Assembly: GCA_021464525.1 (NCBI GenBank)
Contig: JADRCO010001027.1
Coordinates: 1-23,412, forward strand
Source of the DNA: Rhizophagus sp. LPA8_4_AMF
Taxonomy: Eukaryota; Glomeromycota; Glomeromycetes; Glomerales; Glomeraceae
Length of the DNA stretch: 23,412 bases
Direction: 5' to 3'
Below are positions 11,974-22,115 of this stretch, one piece after another. Each line of letters begins with the position of its first letter. The stretch's first letter is position 1. The notes beneath the pieces are model-generated. The model was not told where the DNA came from. It did no database searches and saw only the letters and a program-made list of their open reading frames with translations. A program made the translations under genes and the position numbers.

Positions 11974-13552
11974 ATGGTTCTCTGCGCCGAGTGTAAAAGA
12001 AAGAACGTGTATATTGATAACTCTGGACAGCCTGCCGAGTTTTGTTCTAATCTATGTCGAAAGACTGCAGTAGAACAACGTAAGTTATACGTGCTAACAA
12101 GAGATTCTTTTCTAGTAAAATAACTTAAAAATTCAGCAAAATCATATTACATATCATAGGTCATGTTGCACCATGCATTAAATGTCGGATTTGGCCCATG
12201 GTAAGGCTGCCTGACGGTACAAGATCTCCTTATTGTGGTAAACAGTGTCAGAATTCAGCGGGTGCAAACTCACCTGTCGGATCTCCTATATCACCACAGT
12301 CATATCGTCCTGGCAGTTATCCGACGATGACGTCTCCACAATCAAATCATCCTAATACACCTATTGGAATTTCTCCACATCCACAACTCTTACCAGGCGG
12401 AAGTGCAAGTCCAGGTTCATGGGTTATGACTACAATTCCATTTTGTCGCTATTGTCAATCAAAACCTTGTTGGAATGATCCTGCTAAACAATTATATTCA
12501 GCATACTGTTCACGAAGGTGTAAAGAAGCTGCAGAAAGTTTGTGCTCTATTTACATAAATATTTAAGTTAAATTAAACCAATTCAGGGTGAACATTAAAT
12601 AAGTAATTTATAAATTTATTTATCTTTAGGAGCTCCTCGAGCTGTTTCAAATCTTAATAATGCGCTACCGCCGCAGCCAAATTACAATGGACAAACAATA
12701 TCGCCACCGTTAAATGATTCACTAATTTCTTCACCAACCGGTTTATTATCACCCCAATATCCATCATACCATCAACCACAACGACCGCCAATTCCGCAAC
12801 GAAATACATCAAGTAATACACGTTACCCATCACCTAATGAAAATCCTTCGCAACCTCAAATGAACAGACATCCAAAAGCTAGTGATAATTCTCAAGAAGA
12901 TGATTCACAACAGCGACAAGCAAGCGATAGTCCTTTGAATCCAAATTCAAATAGTCATCATTTTCGTTATCCTGATACAGTTACTCCAATATCACATCCA
13001 AATTCTCAACCTTCAGATAGTCAAGCACCACCACCTATTCCAACAACTAACAAACCAACTCAAATTCGTTCCCAACAAATTAATCCGATGTCAATCAACA
13101 CTTCTCTACCTGTGCAATCATCCTCATCATCTCAGCAGCCCACAGAAATTCCTAGTTCATCTCAAACGCAAGCTCAAGAGCAAAATCAATCTCATTCCCC
13201 GGTATCCTCCCAGCCTCAAGTGCCGAATAATTCTCGACCTCGATCACAATCAGATGAATTACATCCTGAAATTAATGAAAATACATATATGATTACACCT
13301 TACGTTTTTAATCCTGAAGGTAATAATGATGAACCGCCGCCATATACACCGAATGAAGCGTTTACAGGCAATATAGCTCCAGGTGAAGATATATCGATCC
13401 GTAAAATTACTAGGGATGATGATTTTGATGAAGAAAATCCTTATGGGTTTAGAGATGTAAATAATAATAATTCAGATGAACAGGAACAAAATAACAATCA
13501 ATCAAACAATAACCAGGAGCAGCGAACCCAGCGCATCCGTTGGCGGCGATAG
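11974..13552 (+). CDS. Protein with three Cys4 modules and long disordered PPPY tail, 468 aa
   Basis: Three exons: 11974-12079, 12160-12537 and 12630-13552 (1407 nt, in frame). The protein opens at once with Cys4 module 1 (C4, C7, C24, C28), then module 2 (C41, C44, C61, C65). A Pro/Ser spacer leads to module 3 (C131, C134, C152, C156). The pattern C-x2-C-x16/17-C-x3-C, often with FCS, YCS or YCG before the last pair, is the same as in the upstream ADP-ribosyltransferase. Residues 162-395 are Pro/Ser/Gln/Asn-rich and surely disordered. PPPY (397-400) could bind WW domains, and the end is Asn/Gln-rich with a basic tip (RIRWRR). No catalytic domain is seen. The shared modules and position suggest an adaptor or regulator of the neighbouring transferase, which is inference. 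AATAAA follows at 13587. Confidence 0.85.
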
Positions 13553-14047
13553 TTAGAGTTTTATTTATTTTTCCATGATTACAAAAAATAAAAAATTAAA
13601 ATTTTATTTCGACATTAAGACAACAGAATGCCTGATTTTTTTCTATTAATGATGAAATACGTTCAATATAATTATCATCTATAGTTTCAATACAAAAGAC
13701 TTGGGCCAAACATATTTTAACACTTACTATTCTAGTTGAAACCCTAAATAGGGGATGATCTCAAATACTAAAAATAAATTTGCTATTCGTGTGTGTGTGT
13801 ATATATGTATATATTTATATTATAATACCAAGTATTTATTTAGAAAGAAACCCATTAATAAATTGCCTAATCCATTATTTTGTCTCTATTTACATTTTAA
13901 ATTTTAAACTTGAAAGATATTGTTTTTACTGATAAAATATTGGTATAGTAAAAATGTGTAGCAAATTGGTATATGCAGATAACAAGGGAAATCAAGATAA
14001 TGAATAAATCCAAAAAATACTTTGAATAAAAAAATATCAGAATGTTC

Positions 14048-14590
14048 TATTACTCAATTTTTCAACAAAATTTTTTTTTGGCAAAGCATGATTCTGATTT
14101 TATTGATACTAAATAGTACAACATACTAAAAAAAATTTTGCAATTAAACCTACCTATTCAATAAAGTTGGTCCAGAACTATCCACCAAAATAATTCTTCA
14201 ATAACATACTTACATAATGTATAAGGATAGAACAGATCCTATTATATATAAATAAATTACATATAAAAAGGAAATATTGCACTAAGTTATTATGATATTT
14301 TTTCTTTTTAAACCAGTTAACCAATAAGATTGCTGGTAAAATTACTAGTAAATTTAAAATTTTTTACAAAGATCTTTATTATAAGTAAGCAGGATCCTGT
14401 AAAGATATTTTATTACTGGATTTTCAACAAAAAATTTTTTTTGCCAAATTATGATTTTGATTTTATTGAAATCTGATAATATAATATATTAAAAAAATTT
14501 CATAATTAAATCTATTTATTCAATAAAGTTAGCTCAAAATTACTTATCAAAATGAATTTTCAATAATATATTTGTATCATTGTATGAAAA
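14048..14590 (+). repeat. Diverged direct duplication, two units of about 180 bp
   Basis: Unit A (14048-14228) and unit B (14411-14590) align along their whole length. Shared blocks are TATTACT, TTTTCAACAAAA, GATTTTATTGA, TATTCAATAAAGTT and TTCAATAA, and the differences are mostly base changes. The units are 363 bases apart start to start. Neither has an open frame. They are either an old local duplication or two insertions of one repeat in the same orientation. Confidence 0.65.
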
Positions 14591-15286
14591 GAAAATTGCT
14601 AAAGCTTACCAGTAGTAATTGACACTATACCAGTATTATGATGTACTTTTGGCTAGAATTAAAAATCTAATAAAACACTAATCAGTATTATATCATAAAT
14701 TTATCACTGGTAACTGTCACTATTTATGATATTTAGTAATACTTAATAATTAATGCCTTTAGGTTCTAATAGTAATATAGTAACAGTAAACTATATTTAA
14801 ATGAAATAATCAGACTTAGCAATAATTTTGATTTTCTCTTAAAATAAATTTTTTTAAAAGGTAATAGTATTCCATTGATTTTTTATTTTAATTCCAAATA
14901 TTTTACTATTATTAAATGATTTTTAAAAAAATATAGCTTCAAAAAAAGAGTAATTATCTTATAGATTCAGAATATTATGAAATTCTCTAATTATATTTAA
15001 TAGATAAAAGTACTGAAATTTCATAATAATTTAAAATACTAATTTTTTATTATTAATATTTAAATATTACTTTTGATTGATAATTAAATTTATATTTATT
15101 AAAAAATAGATTCAGTTACTTATTAAATTTAATTTTTTTTTTTCTGCAATATATAATATAATTTATTAGAATTAATGTTATAATTTACAGATTGTATAAT
15201 TACAAGCTATCTAATATAATTAATTATACTACCACCTGTCATCTATAACTTGTATGTACTATCAGTAGATGTTATCTCTACACAGG

Positions 15287-15308
15287 TAAAGTGCAGAACA
15301 GCACTTTA
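15287..15308 (+). repeat. Perfect 8-bp hairpin
   Basis: TAAAGTGC (15287-15294) and GCACTTTA (15301-15308) are perfect reverse complements around a six-base loop. An outer pair ACCTGT/ACAGGT (about 15234-15286) lies just before it. It is not near any gene, so a role as a transcript structure is not supported. Confidence 0.45.
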
Positions 15309-15891
15309 TTTTAGAAAAATCTCCTTATAGTCAAAAAAATATAGTATCTAAAGACCTGCTATACTACGAATTATGCTTTAAATCCCTTTTTAATCCCATA
15401 TTGGAACTGAACCTTTAATAATAAGAGAAAAAATCACATTTTTATAATAATAGAAACCAATGCATTTTCTATTATGTACATCCAACTAATATAAAGTATA
15501 GCAGTTTAGATTAATTTAAGACTGGAACTGTTTTCTTTAATAGTGTAATACCATTAGTAAATTCATACATGATGAGTGCTTCACATTGAGGGATTTAAAT
15601 AGGCTTTTGAAAATAAATAAAGAAAAGTTTAATAACTTTCTAAACTACAAATTTACCAATAGATCTAGAGTAGATTGCAATTTATTAAATTTAAAAAATA
15701 ATTATAATATATATAAGTTAAAAAGTTTTTTAAAAATTTTTTTTATTTTAAAATAAAATAATAAAATATAAATTTAATTATTAAAAAATATTATTAAATA
15801 TATTTAATATATTTTAATATATAAATTTATACTATATAAAATATATATAAAAAAATTATTTATTATTAAACATTTAATATTGCAGATTATA

Positions 15892-16338
15892 CTTTACAGA
15901 AACTTATAGTTTTCAATCAACATAGAATCAACATAGTTAAGTTTAACTTAAATATGCTGTTTTAATACTGTTTTGATATCATTTTGATATTATTTCATTA
16001 TCATTTTGATGTTGTTTTAATTTTAATATTGAAATGACATCAAAATGATATTAAAATAATATCGAAATTACATTAAAATGATATCGAAATGATATATCAA
16101 AATGATATTGAAATGATATTGAAATAACATATTTAAGTTAAACTTAACTATGTTGATTTAATATCATTTTGATATCATCTAATATTGTTTTGATATTATT
16201 TTGATGTAATTTCAATATCAATTCAATATCATTTTAATATTGTTTGATTTAATATTGAAATGATATCGAAATGATATCAGAATAGTATCAAAATGATATC
16301 GAAATGCTATTGCTTGTAAATTTCAAGTTTCTGTAAAG
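15892..16338. mobile_element. Complete palindromic MITE, 447 bp
   Basis: The ends are CTTTACAGAAACTT at 15892 and AAGTTTCTGTAAAG at 16338, flanked by TA on both sides. That is consistent with a Tc1/mariner-like TA target, although other copies leave the exact boundary open by a base. Inside, a perfect inverted repeat of about 31 bases (starting AATCAACATAGTTAAG at about 15926 and mirrored at about 16129-16159) encloses dense ATATCAAAATGATATC-type palindromes. No transposase is present. Two further copies touch the window edges. Confidence 0.75.
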
Positions 16339-17689
16339 TATATTTGATTATTTAAAATTAAAATCTAATTTTAACCAGTTAAGAAATTTGTTAAGTAAAT
16401 TAATTTATTTTGTTTTTTTTTGAAATTTACTCTTATAAGGATTGGTGCTTTATTATAGTAAATTCATTTTACATAATTATAAAACTTTATAAGAAAAATA
16501 TCTGCTTACTTAATCTACAAATATTTTCTATGAATTGTAAATATAATAGTAAATATACTTATATATTCTTATATTGTATTAATAGATTTGTAAGTCACCT
16601 TTTATTAAAACTCTCCATAAACCATTTAAGCCAAGGTAAATCTTACTTAAAAAAGCTCAAGCTTTGCAAGCCTTACTAATTAATTAATTAATTATAATTT
16701 TGGCTATCAAAGCTTAGCAAAGGCTTGCAAAGGCTTGCCTTTTTAGGCAAAGCTTAATTTGGCTTAAATGGCTCATAGAAAGCTTTACCTTTCATATGTA
16801 TTGTTTTTAATAATTTATTTATTTAAATAAAGAGCAGTAATTAATTACATGTTAAATCAAAAAAAAAAAAAATAGGTTAATAATGTTATAAATTTATAAT
16901 TAATATAATATAATATAAAGTAATAACCAAAAATATTTGTTAATATATTTAATATTATTTATATTAAAAATTATATAAATTTATTAATTAAATAAATTAT
17001 TTTTAATTATTAGTAATATTGGCTGTTGAAAAATTTAAAGTATTATTTTAATCTTGATATATAATATAATATAAGATATATTTTATTTAAATTTGCATAA
17101 AGTATGTATTTATTGAAATTTATCTTTTTCTAATTACAATTACACAATCACTTTGTAAGTTAGTTTTGTTAGCAATGCTAGCCAAATCATAAATTTTCCA
17201 TTAATTATGTAATCTGACAAATTGTTAGTATATTATCTATGATCATGCTTTTTTACAGCAAAATTAAAATTATTATTGGCAATACTACTGTAACAGTATG
17301 CCCCCATGCGAGCTATGACCATGTAAAGTTTTTACTAATTTTGGTCAAGATTATTTTGTAAATTGTTCAACGTTCCTCCAATGTAGTACGTTAACAAACA
17401 AACATTTCGTTTTTGATATAATTATTATCATCTTTTGTGATAAAAAATTTTCTATAAAAATAAATATACAGTAATATTTAGTATATATCATTTATGCAAG
17501 TGAAGTAAGATCTGTAGCTTTTTCTCCGATGCAAAGATTGAATGTCAACAATTTAGACAATTCTCGTCTTTCATATATATATTCCTACAAAGATTTTTAT
17601 CTTTTACTACGTAATTACAGCACGATCTATACGTTTTTGACTTCAATTCTTTTCGGTCTATAATAAAATAAATAAATATAGCTTCAGCT
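16339..17689. other. AT-rich spacer upstream of ADA2
   Basis: Apart from the foldback at about 16595-16796, I see AT-rich sequence without a supported gene. The 89-codon frame at 16410-16679 is low-complexity, overlaps that foldback, and is not called. A less AT-rich patch at 17270-17400 has no recognisable structure. The last few hundred bases must contain the ADA2 promoter; no convincing TATA box was singled out. Confidence 0.4.
16595..16796. mobile_element. Foldback element with CCATTTAAGCC arms
   Basis: CCATTTAAGCC (16622-16632) is mirrored exactly by GGCTTAAATGG (16761-16771). Matching continues outwards (CTCCATAAACC against its mirror CTATGAGCC) and inwards (CAAGCTTTGCAAGCC against AAAGGCTTGCAAAGGCTTGCC). 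The loop holds repeated TTAA. The outer ends are blurred, so the limits are approximate. Its word GGCTTGC gives it a composition unlike its surroundings. Confidence 0.5.
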
Positions 17690-20208
17690 ATGTTTCGTTG
17701 TAAAACTTGTCATGCAAACATCGGCAATACGGTTCGAATAAATTGTGCTGTATGCCAAGACTTTGATTTATGTGTTACTTGTTTTACCTCTGGAGAAGAA
17801 TTAGATAAACACAAAAGTTGGCATGATTATCGAGTTTTGGTATGACATTCTTTTTAAAGTATTATATAGATTACTTTTTAGATTCCGACTTACCAACTTG
17901 AACAGATTAAATCAAATGTGATCATACTAGAGAATGTGAATTTAAAGATAATCCCTTAACTGATTTCATAATTTGTTTGATTTAATTAGGAGCAATATTC
18001 ATTTCCTTTATTTACGGAAGATTGGGGAGCAGATGAGGAAGAATTATTGATAGAGGGAGCTGAAATGCACGGACTAGGTAATTGGCAAGATATAGCGGAA
18101 TTTATAGGGAGTAAAACTAAAGAAGAATGTGAACAGCATTATATGGACATATATATGAATAGTGAAACATGGCCATTACCGGTAATGTTTTTATTTAATT
18201 CATTTTATTCGGAGTAAAAGTTTTATGGGATATTTTATTGTATTGAGATAAAAGAAAAGAATTCTTTATAAAAATGGTTTGAGTGACAAATTTGGAGGAC
18301 AATTGAATAATTTAATATACATTATTATCGGTACATTGGATAAAATAATCAAGGTATAATTTTAAATGAGGTTTTTAATTAAGTAGCGGATGTATACATA
18401 CCTTTTTTAAAAAACTATTTAGGATATGAACGTTAAATTCAAGATTGATGACGAGACCATGAGAGAAAGAAAACGACGCCGTGTCTTGTCAGCCGAGAAT
18501 CGACCTCAAAGTATTAATAAATTTATTTGTATTATATATATAAATCGGGTAACATTTATTGTTATTAAAACAATTTATTTACTTATTTATTTTTTAATTT
18601 ATATAGATCCACCACCTAAAGTTCCTCAAAAAGTTTGTTATTACTGTCTAGAGTTATATTTTCTGAAACAAATTTTGCTTATAATTGTATCGGAAATAAT
18701 TAATATATTTAAATTATAGCCATTACAAAGTTTGCCAGCGAATCATGAAATCACCGGATTTATGCCAAATCGAATGGAGTTCGAACATGAATACGACAAC
18801 GAAGCAGAACATGTTGTTAAAGATTTAGAAATTAATGAACTTCAAGATCCTCCCAAGGACACTGGTTTGTAATATTAATTACAAAATCGCTTTGACCCAT
18901 TTATATTTTAACTCTACAATAAATTTAAATTTTCATAGAAATGAAAGCAATCGTTCTAGAAATATATAACAAAAAATTGAAAAAACGAGCGGAACGTAAG
19001 AAATTAATATTTGAGCATAATCTCTTAGATTATAGAAATAATGTAATGTTATTTAAACTCTGCAAATTTGGTACGTAATTTTTTGATAGTCATTTGTTTA
19101 AAAAATCATTTTATTCTCTATTATAGAAAGTAACGGAGGAAAAATATAAAAGTAAAGAAGAAAAAGAATTGATAAATAAAATCAAGCCATTTGCTCAAGT
19201 GCTGAGTAAACAAGATTTTGATGATTTAAGAGAAGAATTATTAGGTGATAAATATTTTTTATTAAAAATAATAATAATAATTCAATTATTTTGACTTAAT
19301 TTATTTAACTTATAGAGGAGCTTAGTACACGAATAAAAATAGAAAAGTTACAAGAGTATCGACGAATGGGAATATTGACTGAAAATGAAGCGGTAAAATA
19401 TGAGGCAGCAAAGGCACAAAAGGTAGCCTTTTTTACTCTCTACGGCAGATCAGTTAGTTTGAACCGGGCACTAACTGCTTATTTTTTGCTGCATTTTTTT
19501 CCTTGGCGGAATTTACGTATTTTATGAATAATGGCTGGCTTATAAGGAAACAAACCGTGAATTAGCGGCTAGGCCTCATAATGGGCACATGAATTCTACG
19601 GTAAATAGCGATCGTTTAGCAGCAAAATATGCGGCCAAGATACCGCCTGTTTCAGTAAGAGAGGTATTTTCTTAATTGATCATTTTTAATATTTTATAAA
19701 AAATCTTCTCATATGTAAAATGGATCATGTTTAGCAACAACAACAATCTCCGTTGTCATCGCCATACGGTAGCAAGACAGTCCCATCTTCATCAGCTATT
19801 AAAATTAATCAACGAAGAACTCCAGCTGCACTTAATCTTGATGACGAAGAAGGTGTTCATTTGTTATCTGAAGCTGAACGAAAATTATGTGAAAATTTAC
19901 GAATATTACCCAAGTCTTATTTGGTAATAAAAGAAACGATTCTAAAAGCATGGGCTACATCAGGAGGAAGTTTAAGGAGGCGTCAAGCACGAGATCTTAT
20001 ACGGATCGATGTTAATAAGACAGCCAGGATATATGACTTTTTTATAGAAATGGGATGGATACGGCAATTATCAGATAATACAACGGGTGGTGGAAGTGGA
20101 AATTCTTTTGGTATACATAACGGAGGAAATAGTGGTGGAAAAGGTGGTGGAATGACGAATGGTACTTCATCGCCTACTGTTAATAACATTCATAAGAGAC
20201 ATGATTGA
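17690..20208 (+). CDS. ADA2: SAGA/ADA transcriptional adaptor Ada2, 10 exons, 506 aa
   Basis: Exons: 17690-17839, 17990-18181, 18423-18510, 18607-18632, 18720-18864, 18939-19042, 19127-19244, 19316-19422, 19547-19663 and 19735-20208 (1521 nt, in frame). The ZZ zinc finger has C4, C7, C19, C22, C28, C31, H41 and H45. A SANT/Myb-like domain follows (about 62-107, [21 protein letters not shown]-type). Next is the conserved Ada2 middle region ([37 protein letters not shown]). A C-terminal SWIRM domain spans about 388-460 and includes [21 protein letters not shown] Gly-rich tail ends the protein. Ada2 bridges the Gcn5 acetyltransferase with Ada3/Ngg1 in SAGA and ADA complexes in the nucleus and stimulates histone H3 acetylation. 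Exon 4 is only 26 nt. All junctions are phase-consistent. The gene seems intact, and the assignment is the surest in the window. Confidence 0.95.
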
Positions 20209-20953
20209 CTACTGATCATTAATTGCTCATTTAGCATTTTTTCCATTTTTTTCTCATAATTTCAAAAGGACTCGGTTTGATTTGAACCTTCTTTTTCTGT
20301 CATCAAGAATTTCGTTTATTCTTTAATTAATGATCTTTACAAATTTTCCTTAGGTTTTTACTTCACTATTGTAACATAAAAAATTGTTTTCGAAGAAGTA
20401 GAAAAAAAAAAATCCAACTGGAATAAAACAACAAAAAAGAAAAAAAAAAAAAAATTAGTGCAAATGGGTGAAGGATTGTTTATATTTTAAAATATCTTAT
20501 AAAATTATTTATTCTGTACTGTATAATATTTTCTTTTTTATTTTTCTGATTTAATTATTTATATAAGAAAAATTTTCCCTTTAATAATGTATTTAGAATT
20601 CCGGGTTTCAGGAATAACCATTTAAGTTAATATCAAAAGTATTAGTATTTGCTTTTATTCCTTAACATAATAAAGGTTTAAAAGAATGGTATCATGGAAT
20701 ACTGAACATTTGCTTAATAAATATTGTAGAAGTAATAAACTATATACTTACCAATGTAATTGTTATAATTACCCTTCTAATACTAAATCTAAGGTTATAG
20801 AATATTTACATTACACATAATAATAATAATATACTTTGCAAATCCTATAGTATATACTGAAAGATTTTATTGCAAATAATAGTGAATTGTTATTTAGTAA
20901 TTATATTTTATAATTTAATTAGCAAATATAACTATAATATTTTAAAAATATTT
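20209..20953. other. ADA2 3' flank and AT-rich spacer
   Basis: AATAAA at 20422-20427, about 215 bases after the stop and next to A-rich runs, is a possible polyadenylation signal. A 44-codon frame at 20686-20820 contains a CNCYNYP stretch and could be a scrap of a larger coding sequence, but it is too short to call. Nothing else was recognised. Confidence 0.4.
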
Positions 20954-21043
20954 ATATGGGCGGATTTGATGCATTGCATGTGATAATTTCATAGTAAATG
21001 GGAATTGGTTACTATTGGTATGATGCGTCAAAACGGCCCATAT
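20954..21043. mobile_element. Very short foldback element, 90 bp
   Basis: ATATGGGCGGATTTGATGCAT at the left (20954 onwards) is mirrored by ATGCGTCAAAACGGCCCATAT at the right, with few mismatches. A second nested pair, ATAGTAA/TTACTAT, lies in the middle. The whole piece could fold into one hairpin. It looks like a minimal MITE. The target-site duplication is not clear. Confidence 0.5.
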
Positions 21044-21106
21044 GTTTATAAAAAAAAAGATTTTTTTAGTATTTAAAAAAAATAAGGGTATTGCTAAATC
21101 TCAGTT

Positions 21107-21495
21107 ACCAGTGATTGTCACCACTTAATTCCGCCCAAAAATTCCAATTTGGTCAGAGTTATAAAATGCCGGTTTATAATTTTGGGTAGAGTTAAAAATA
21201 CTAATCGCAAAAATATAAATATGTTAACAAATATTAACTGTTAATTTTAATATTAACTATAACAAAATTTGAAATTTTTGTTAAAAAAAACTTTTAGTAA
21301 AGTAAAAAATTAAAAAATTAATTTTGCATTTTTCTCAAAAATTATCTGAAAAACAGCCTTTTTAATCTTAAGCAAATCTCTTTTTCTTGTAAATTTACAT
21401 ATAAAATAACTTTATAATATGTGTAGTTGATTATTTAATTTAATATTAGTCTTATATAATTCAAAAATCAAACTGGTAAAAGTGATAATTACTAG
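21107..21495. mobile_element. Possible decayed inverted-repeat element
   Basis: ACCAGTGATTGTCACCACTT at the left end resembles the mirror of the right end, ACTAGTAATTATCACTTTT. The interior is AT-rich without a frame. Related words occur near 14607 and 14704. Mismatches are many, so the call is tentative. Confidence 0.35.
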
Positions 21496-21632
21496 TTGAT
21501 CATTGGTGATATTTTGATATTTTCAAAAATAATACTATTTAATTTTTACTAAAACCTAAAATAGATTAATAATTTTAATATTTTATAATAAATATTTTTT
21601 ATTAATTTACAACATATGCAAAATTTATCTAA

Positions 21633-21844
21633 TTAAAAGTAATAAAAAAAAATAAAGATGAAGAATTTAAATTCACTTATAATAATGATTTTGATGAAAA
21701 TGAATATAAGAAGAATAAATCTGATAATAAAAATTCAGTTGAAAATATTATGAAATTTCAAAAAGTGAAAATTCAGATTTGAATAAAATTAAAAAATCTA
21801 AAAAAAGAAAAAAAATTGAAAAATTCCTATTAGTAGATATATAA
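21633..21844 (+). pseudogene. Frameshifted Lys/Asn/Asp-rich coding fragment
   Basis: A frame open from 21633 encodes a charged stretch (KDEEFKFTYNNDFDENEYKKNKSDNKNS) before a stop at 21780-21782. A second frame starting inside it continues with the same character (ENSDLNKIKKSKKRKK) to a stop at 21842-21844. The switch falls in a run of five A bases, so one lost base explains the break. There is no start codon at the left. The composition suggests a remnant of a low-complexity or transposon-linked protein. The family is not recognised, and chance AT-rich coding cannot be excluded. Confidence 0.35.
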
Positions 21845-21859
21845 AAATTATTATATATA

Positions 21860-22113
21860 CAGTCAACCTCCTCTAAAATACCACTTAAAACCAAAAATAA
21901 AAAGTGTAATTATAGTGAATAGTGCCTATATAGAGAGATTTTTATATAATATTACTAAGTATTGGTTCTAAAGGGATGTAACTATAAAATCTTATGATTA
22001 TAAAGGGTTTTTTATAAAGCATTAATATATGTTAGTTCTTATAAAGGCATGCTTATAATGAAGGATTTATATGATGTGATTATATAGAAGGTACCTATAA
22101 AGGGGGTTAACTG
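21860..22113. mobile_element. MITE with Tc1/pogo-like CAGT ends and TA target site, 254 bp
   Basis: The left end reads CAGTCAACCTCCTCTA and the right end, reversed, reads CAGTTAACCCCCTTTA. TA dinucleotides flank both sides (21858-21859 and 22114-22115), as Tc1/mariner and pogo elements leave. The interior repeats TATAAAGG-type words four or five times. No transposase is present, so mobility would need an enzyme from elsewhere. Confidence 0.7.
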
Positions 22114-22115
22114 TA

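Larger units (their letters stand above)
13553..15891. other. AT-rich intergenic region without a gene
   Basis: About 2.3 kb show only short AT-driven frames. Contents seen: a poly(A)-type AATAAA at 13587-13592, a (GT)6 run at 13789-13800, a diverged direct duplication (14048-14228 and 14411-14590) and a small hairpin at 15287-15308. A weak pair of related words (TACCAGTAGTAATTGACAC near 14607 and CACTGGTAACTGTCAC near 14704) may be ends of a decayed element. No RNA gene was recognised. Confidence 0.5.

Noticed and set aside
16410-16679. 89-codon frame before ADA2
   Set aside because: It is low-complexity and runs into the arm of a foldback element.
20686-20820. 44-codon frame with CNCYNYP
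   Set aside because: It could be a gene scrap, but it is too short and unsupported to call without a search.
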